9,723 bases of DNA, taken from the NCBI GenBank assembly GCA_030745285.1, contig JASLOV010000165.1:1-9723 (forward strand). The letters are read 5' to 3'. Origin of the DNA: Dehalococcoidia bacterium (GTDB lineage: Bacteria; Chloroflexota; Dehalococcoidia; UBA2979). Made by a program: the position numbers and the translations under genes. Below are positions 5,858-9,723 of the stretch, piece after piece (the stretch's first letter is position 1; the number at the start of each line of letters is the position of its first letter). Below the pieces are notes generated by a model that did not search any database, was not told the DNA's origin, and worked only from the letters and a program-made list of their open reading frames with translations.

Positions 5858-7194
5858 GGGGTGGGCCTTCCTTGCTGCTCACCGGAGCGCGCCGGACGCC
5901 GCCACGGCTCCGCCGGCACGATGTGCTCCGCGTCCAGGCTCTCAATTTCCGGCTGCGACATGCCGAGCAGGTCGCGCAGGAGGGCTACTCGATGCTCCGC
6001 GAACATCGGACCGCCCGCCGCCGGCAGATCCTGTCCGTCCAGCTTGAGCCTCGGTCCAGCGTACGGCTTCGTGCCCGCCTCGGCGTGGGGCAGCTCACGG
6101 AAGAACCGCCGCGAGGCGAGCTGGTCATCGGCCAGCAGGTCGCTGACGGACTGCGCCGCCGCCGCCGGGACGCCACGGCGTTGCAGCTCCGCCTCCGCCT
6201 CCGCCTTCGTGCGCGCCGCCGCCCACTCGCCGATCGCCGCGTCGATCTGCTCGCGGCGATCCCGCCGCGCATCGACGCCGTCCAGCGCAGTGTTGGCGGC
6301 CATCTCTGGTCGTCCGATCACGTCGCAGAGTGCCCGCCACTGCTCGACGTTCGTCACCGCGATCGCGATCCATTCGTCCTCGCCGGCGCAGCGGTAGACG
6401 TCGTGCGGCGAGTACGCCTCCGAGTCGTTGCCGTGCCGCGTGGGGACCTCGCCGGTCGCTCGATACTCGATCACGCGCGGCGTGAAGCAGGCCGCCATTG
6501 CGCGCAGCAGCGAGGTCTTCATGTGCTGGCCGTTGCCGGTGCGCCGCTGCCGGTACAGCGCCACCAGCAGCCCGCTCGCCATTGAGAGCCCCGCCTGCGG
6601 GTCGGGGTGGTCGACGCCGGAACGCTGCGGATGGCTCCCCTCGTAGCCGGTCACGGAGAACAGCCCGGACATCGGCTCCACGGCGACGCCGTAGCCGCGG
6701 TAGCCGGAGTACGGCCCGCTGTGCCCGTAGCCACCGTTCGAACCGAGGATGATCGCCGGGTTGGCCTCTCGCAGCGTCTCGAATCCGAGGCCCAGCGCCT
6801 CCATGACCCCGGGGCGATAGTTCTCCACCACGATCTGACTCTGCGCGACGAGCCCCAGCAGCACCTCGCGCCCGCGCGGCACCGAGAGGTCGATCGCGAT
6901 CGCCCGCTTCCCGCGGTTCAGGTGGTTGAAGATCGACGAGAGATTGTACGGACGGTCCGTCACGATCGAGGGGTCGGAGGCCGCGCCCTCCACCTCGCGG
7001 AATCCGCCCATGCGCAGGCCTTCGCCGGCCGGTTCCTCCACCTTGATCACGTCTGCGCCGAGTTCCGCGAGGAAGGCCGTGCAGCTCGGCCCGGCCCAGG
7101 CACGCGTCAGGTCAACGACCCGCACGCCGTCGAGCGGCAGCTCCTCGCGCGCCGCAACGCTACCCGTCCGCCGGATGGTCGTTGCCTGTGTCAT
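5854..7194 (-). CDS. CaiB/BaiF family (type III) CoA-transferase, Asp-containing partner
   Basis: This 446-residue protein has the family signature RVVDLTRAWAGPSCTAFLAE, then LGADVIKVEEPAGEG (45-59). Further family blocks are LNRGKRAIAIDL (92-103), IVVENYRPGVMEALGLGF (121-138) and TGNGQHMKTSLLRAM (219-233). Asp198 in HPDPQAGLSMASGLLVAL sits at the spacing expected for the catalytic Asp that forms the aspartyl-CoA thioester in formyl-CoA transferase and CaiB. ATG at 7194 overlaps the previous CoA-transferase stop by 4 nt, with GGGAG (7205-7201) as Shine-Dalgarno. Adjacent, coupled CaiB-type genes are known to form heteromeric CoA-transferases (BbsEF for benzylsuccinate, SmtAB for malate in Chloroflexus), so a complex with the upstream gene product is plausible. 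It is slightly long for the family, with about 20 extra residues at each end. The acceptor acid is unknown; the link to the oxidoreductase suggests both act in one pathway. Confidence 0.95.
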   Translation of the reverse strand: MTQATTIRRTGSVAAREELPLDGVRVVDLTRAWAGPSCTAFLAELGADVIKVEEPAGEGLRMGGFREVEGAASDPSIVTDRPYNLSSIFNHLNRGKRAIAIDLSVPRGREVLLGLVAQSQIVVENYRPGVMEALGLGFETLREANPAIILGSNGGYGHSGPYSGYRGYGVAVEPMSGLFSVTGYEGSHPQRSGVDHPDPQAGLSMASGLLVALYRQRRTGNGQHMKTSLLRAMAACFTPRVIEYRATGEVPTRHGNDSEAYSPHDVYRCAGEDEWIAIAVTNVEQWRALCDVIGRPEMAANTALDGVDARRDRREQIDAAIGEWAAARTKAEAEAELQRRGVPAAAAQSVSDLLADDQLASRRFFRELPHAEAGTKPYAGPRLKLDGQDLPAAGGPMFAEHRVALLRDLLGMSQPEIESLDAEHIVPAEPWRRPARSGEQQGRPTP

Positions 7195-8399
7195 CTGACG
7201 CTCCCGTTGCGGCCGGCCGGCCCTTCGAGGAAGGCCTCCGTGTCCGCGCCAAGCGAGGGGGCGGGGGCGCTGCGGGTCGCCGTCTCGCTGAATGTGTACG
7301 GCAGGTCCGCGGTCGCGACGGGGCCGAGTGCCGGGTGCTCGAGGGTTCGGAAGAAGCCCTCCGATCCGAGCTGCGGGCAGTCGGCAACCTCGGCGGCGTC
7401 ACGGACGTAGCCCCACGCCAGCCCCTCGGCCTGGCCGAGTTCGAAGATCTCCTTGCGATCGTGATCGAGCAGCCATGGGAGCAACATTGCCTCCATCTCG
7501 TCGCGGTGGTCTTGCCGGCTCTGCGCGGTGGCGAAGCGCTCGTCGGCCAGCTCCGGGATGCCGGTGATCGTGGCCGCCTGCGGCCAGCGGTTGGCCGGCC
7601 CGGCCAGGATCGCGGCATAGCCGTCGCGGCAGGGGAAGATGCCCCACGGGTAGCCCTTGTCATTGAGGTTTCCCAGCCGCGTCGCTAGGTAGTCACGCGA
7701 GATCAGGAACGAGAGCTGGAACTCGGTCATCGCCGCGCCCACCTCGGTGATCGCCAGGTCGATGTAGGCGCCGCGACCGCGCGCGTCCCGCCGCAGCAGC
7801 GCCGCCATCGCCGCAGCGAAGGCGGCCTGCCCGGCGGCGAACTCCGCCATCGGCAGGCCCACCTGCAGCGGTTCGCGGTCGACCTCGCCGGTGAGGTACA
7901 ACAGCCCGCCCGCCGCGTACTCCGTCAGTTCGGTGCCCCGGTAGTCCCGCTTCGGCCCGGTCATGCCGTACGGCGTCACCGACGTGGCCACGAGCGCGGG
8001 GTGCGCGGCCGCGAGCGCCTCCCGATCGAGCGCCAGGCTCGCCGCCTCGGTCGCCGAGCGCGAGACGAGCAGGATGTCAGCCTGATCGAGTGCCGCTGCC
8101 AGTGCATCGCGCCCGGCGGCGTTCTCCTCGAGCGCCACGGAGCGCTTGCCCTCGTTCAGATAGAGCCACGGCACGCTGCTCTCGGTGCGATCGTTCTCGT
8201 CGAGGAACGGTCCGAGCGAGCGAGTGACGTCGCCCGTCTCGGGGGGTTCGATCTTCCAGACTTCGGCGCCCAGCGCGGCGAACTGCCTGCCCGCCCACGG
8301 GCCGGCGACGTTGTCGGTCAGCTCGACCACCGTCAGCTCCTCCAGCGGCAGCTCCTCCGCCCGTGGCTCGACCGACTCGCTGACCGCCGCCGTGCTCAC
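7191..8399 (-). CDS. CaiB/BaiF family (type III) CoA-transferase, Glu at the catalytic position
   Basis: This 402-residue protein shows the family pattern: LTVVELTDNVAGPWAGRQFA (22-41), LGAEVWKIEPPETGD (43-57), LNEGKRSVALEE (81-92), VTPYGMTGPKRDYRG (141-155) and a GRGAYIDLAITE block (208-219). At the position of the catalytic Asp it has Glu186 (PMAEFAAGQAAF), with the surrounding spacing conserved; from memory a CaiB subfamily also has Glu here. The GTG start at 8399 overlaps the crotonase stop (GTGA) and is preceded by GGAGGGG (8411-8405), an excellent Shine-Dalgarno that settles the start. The frame stays open upstream to 8978, but only as a shadow of the crotonase gene. Translation is coupled to the next CoA-transferase by an ATGA overlap. 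It may be the altered subunit of a heteromeric enzyme or an active enzyme using Glu; the sequence does not decide. Confidence 0.93.
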   Translation of the reverse strand: MSTAAVSESVEPRAEELPLEELTVVELTDNVAGPWAGRQFAALGAEVWKIEPPETGDVTRSLGPFLDENDRTESSVPWLYLNEGKRSVALEENAAGRDALAAALDQADILLVSRSATEAASLALDREALAAAHPALVATSVTPYGMTGPKRDYRGTELTEYAAGGLLYLTGEVDREPLQVGLPMAEFAAGQAAFAAAMAALLRRDARGRGAYIDLAITEVGAAMTEFQLSFLISRDYLATRLGNLNDKGYPWGIFPCRDGYAAILAGPANRWPQAATITGIPELADERFATAQSRQDHRDEMEAMLLPWLLDHDRKEIFELGQAEGLAWGYVRDAAEVADCPQLGSEGFFRTLEHPALGPVATADLPYTFSETATRSAPAPSLGADTEAFLEGPAGRNGSVR

Positions 8400-9169
8400 G
8401 ACTGCCCCTCCAGGAACTCGCGCGCGCCCCGGCCGGACTCCCCGGCGAGGCCACCGATGGTGCGGGCGGCCGCAATGTACTGGAGCGTGTCGTCCATCGA
8501 AGACTGCAGCCCGAGGTATGTGGCGCGCTTGGCGAGCCCGAATGCGGTGGCAGGGAGCCCCGCCAGGGAGCCGGCCAGTTCGGTGGCACGCTCCATCAGC
8601 GCATCGGACTCTTCGATGCTCGTGACGAGCCCCCAGCTCTCTGCCTCCTCTGCGTCCAGCCGGCGTCCGGTCGCCATCAAATCGAGCGCCCGCCCGAGGC
8701 CGACCACACGCGGCAGCAGCCAGCTCTCCAGCGCAGGGACGATGCCGCGGTGGACGTGCAGTTCCTGGAACGTCGCGGCGGCCGAGGCGACGCGCATGTC
8801 GCAGCTCAGCGCGATCGCGAAGCCGCCTCCGGCGACGACGCCGTTGATCGCGCCCAGCACCGGTTTGTCGAGCCGCAGAATCGTCTGCGCGATGCGGTTC
8901 TGTCCTGAGGCGCCGACGCCCGGTCCACGCCGCGACCCGGAGCCCGAAGCGACCTCGCTGAAGTCGTGCCCGGAGCAAAATCCCCGCCCGGCGCCGGTGA
9001 TGACCAGCGCGCCGACGGTGTCGAGTTGCTCGCCCACGCGGAGCGCCTCGATCACGGCGTCCTCCATCGGCCCGTCGAAGGCGTTGAGCTTCTCCGGCCG
9101 GTTGAGCGTAATCGTGCGGACGTTGTCCGCATCGTCGATGAGGACGCTGGCGGATGCAGGTTCAGGCAC
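8396..9169 (-). CDS. enoyl-CoA hydratase/isomerase (crotonase) family protein with changed catalytic residues
   Basis: This 257-residue, full-length crotonase-fold protein has TITLNRPEKLNAF (19-31), the first oxyanion-hole block GRGFCSGHDFSEV (61-73), the second block NGVVAGGGFAIALSCDMRVA (109-128) and the C-terminal GRRLDAEEAESWGLV (168-182). The two catalytic glutamates of rat mitochondrial enoyl-CoA hydratase (Glu144 after GGGC, Glu164 in PEI) correspond to Ala118 and His138. It therefore should still bind an acyl-CoA and stabilise an enolate, but is unlikely to be an ordinary hydratase. Isomerase, hydrolase or lyase chemistry is possible, and Glu136 two residues away might substitute. The start is GTG at 9169, with GAGAGGA (9183-9177) at 7-nt spacing; it overlaps the permease end by 8 nt. 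The stop overlaps the next gene start as GTGA. The context suggests processing of a CoA thioester made by the adjacent CoA-transferases. Confidence 0.92.
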   Translation of the reverse strand: MPEPASASVLIDDADNVRTITLNRPEKLNAFDGPMEDAVIEALRVGEQLDTVGALVITGAGRGFCSGHDFSEVASGSGSRRGPGVGASGQNRIAQTILRLDKPVLGAINGVVAGGGFAIALSCDMRVASAAATFQELHVHRGIVPALESWLLPRVVGLGRALDLMATGRRLDAEEAESWGLVTSIEESDALMERATELAGSLAGLPATAFGLAKRATYLGLQSSMDDTLQYIAAARTIGGLAGESGRGAREFLEGQS

Positions 9170-9723
9170 GAGTCGATCCTCTCAATCTTGGGTCGAGCAT
9201 ATCGCGGAGCGCGTCGCCGAACATGTTGAAGCTGTACACCGTCAAGAAGATGAGGAGCCCGGGGAAGATCGCGGCGTGTGGACCGACCACCAGATAGTTG
9301 CGTGCGTCGCTGAGCATGCGCCCCCAGCTCGGCGTCGGCGGCTGCACGCCATAGCCGAGGAACGAGAGGCTGGACTCAACCAGCACGGCGCCGCCGACGG
9401 TCAACGACATCGAGACGAGCACGATCGCGAAGACGTTGGGCAGGAGGTGGCGCGTCATGATCCTCACGTGCCCCGCGCCCACGGAGTGAGCGGCCTCGAT
9501 GAACTGGTTCTCCTTCGTTGAGAGCGTCTGCCCACGGATCGTGCGTTGCCCGCCTCCGAACGCGATCAGCAGCCCGATGGAGAGCACGATCGCGGGGATG
9601 TCGCCGCCGACTCGGCTGCGCAGCGAGGTGACGAAGATGATGATGAACAGCAAGCCGGGCAGCGCGATCACCACGTCGATCAAGCGCTGGAACAGCAAGT
9701 CGAGCCAGCCACCGAAGTAGGCT
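9162..9723 (-). CDS. ABC transporter permease, DppC/OppC family, 5' end outside window
   Basis: 186 C-terminal residues are visible; such permeases are usually about 290-300 residues, so roughly 100 N-terminal residues lie beyond the right edge. The frame runs in as AYFGGWLDLLFQRLIDVVIA, a typical DppC stretch. Hydrophobic segments follow: IDVVIALPGLLFIIIFV, IPAIVLSIGLLIAF, VFAIVLVSMSLTVGGAVLV and IFPGLLIFLTVYSF. The EAA loop that contacts the ATPase is EAAHSVGAGHVRIMTRHLLP, and the family hallmark SFLGYGVQPPTPSWGRML and the ending FGDALRDMLDPRLR are present. It is an inner-membrane subunit of a peptide/nickel-type importer, expected to pair with a DppB-like permease, ATPases and a binding protein encoded upstream. 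Its 3' end overlaps the crotonase start, implying co-transcription and possibly import of the substrate degraded by the operon. A TTG at 9698 is internal, not the start. Confidence 0.94.
   Translation of the reverse strand, partial: AYFGGWLDLLFQRLIDVVIALPGLLFIIIFVTSLRSRVGGDIPAIVLSIGLLIAFGGGQRTIRGQTLSTKENQFIEAAHSVGAGHVRIMTRHLLPNVFAIVLVSMSLTVGGAVLVESSLSFLGYGVQPPTPSWGRMLSDARNYLVVGPHAAIFPGLLIFLTVYSFNMFGDALRDMLDPRLRGSTRA

Noticed and set aside
4824..5945. N-terminal extension of the alpha subunit upstream of 4823
   Set aside because: The extension is read out of frame through the gamma-delta gene and is arginine-rich; the ATG at 4823 has a Shine-Dalgarno and the normal family length.
5225..6397. 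Long plus-strand open frame opposite the gamma-delta and CoA-transferase genes
   Set aside because: No recognisable motif and overlaps two clear minus-strand genes completely; antisense shadow.
8400..8978. N-terminal extension of the first CoA-transferase upstream of 8399
   Set aside because: It is an out-of-frame shadow of the crotonase gene; the GTG at 8399 has an excellent Shine-Dalgarno and the family signature begins just after it.
8001..9521. Long plus-strand open frame opposite the CoA-transferase, crotonase and permease genes
   Set aside because: Its translation is arginine/serine-rich without any family motif, while the opposite strand has strong, full-length family matches. It is a GC-rich antisense shadow.
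9162..9698. TTG at 9698 as the permease start
   Set aside because: The frame continues to the window edge with typical DppC sequence (AYFGGWLDL), so the TTG is internal.

Overview
The window is GC-rich bacterial DNA in which every convincing gene lies on the minus strand, so transcription runs from high to low coordinates. The gene types (ferredoxin-linked 2-oxoacid oxidoreductase, three CaiB/BaiF CoA-transferases, a crotonase, a peptide-type ABC permease) would suit an anaerobic or microaerophilic acid degrader. Chloroflexota, which are rich in CaiB-type enzymes, are a reasonable guess, but nothing in the window proves the phylum. No rRNA, tRNA, CRISPR or mobile element is seen.

Region 9723 to 2213 is one tightly packed candidate operon of eight genes: a DppC/OppC-type permease (5' end outside the window), an enoyl-CoA hydratase/isomerase-family protein, two adjacent CaiB/BaiF CoA-transferases, a 2-oxoacid:ferredoxin oxidoreductase encoded as a fused gamma-delta subunit, alpha and beta, and a cysteine-free relative of the IscA/HesB iron-sulfur carriers. 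Four successive junctions are 4-nt GTGA or ATGA overlaps and the permease/crotonase junction is an 8-nt overlap. A strong GC hairpin (2090-2116) lies just beyond the last gene.

The operon reads as an import and degradation module: an ABC importer brings in an organic acid or peptide-like substrate, the CoA-transferase pair and the crotonase-fold enzyme process its CoA thioester, and the oxidoreductase oxidatively decarboxylates a 2-oxoacid (or oxalate-like acid) and passes electrons to ferredoxin. The substrate is unknown. Two of the three positions that contact pyruvate in characterised pyruvate:ferredoxin oxidoreductase are changed here, and the gamma-delta, alpha, beta architecture resembles the oxalate oxidoreductase of Moorella. 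Several operon proteins also carry changes at textbook catalytic positions, so standard names may mislead.

Downstream, 1994-1163 holds a family-2 glycosyltransferase (polyprenyl-phosphate-mannose synthase-like) split by an apparent one-base insertion in a GGGG run. After a 204-bp gap with a promoter-like sequence placed for a leaderless transcript, a third CaiB/BaiF CoA-transferase starts at 958 and leaves the window at its left end.
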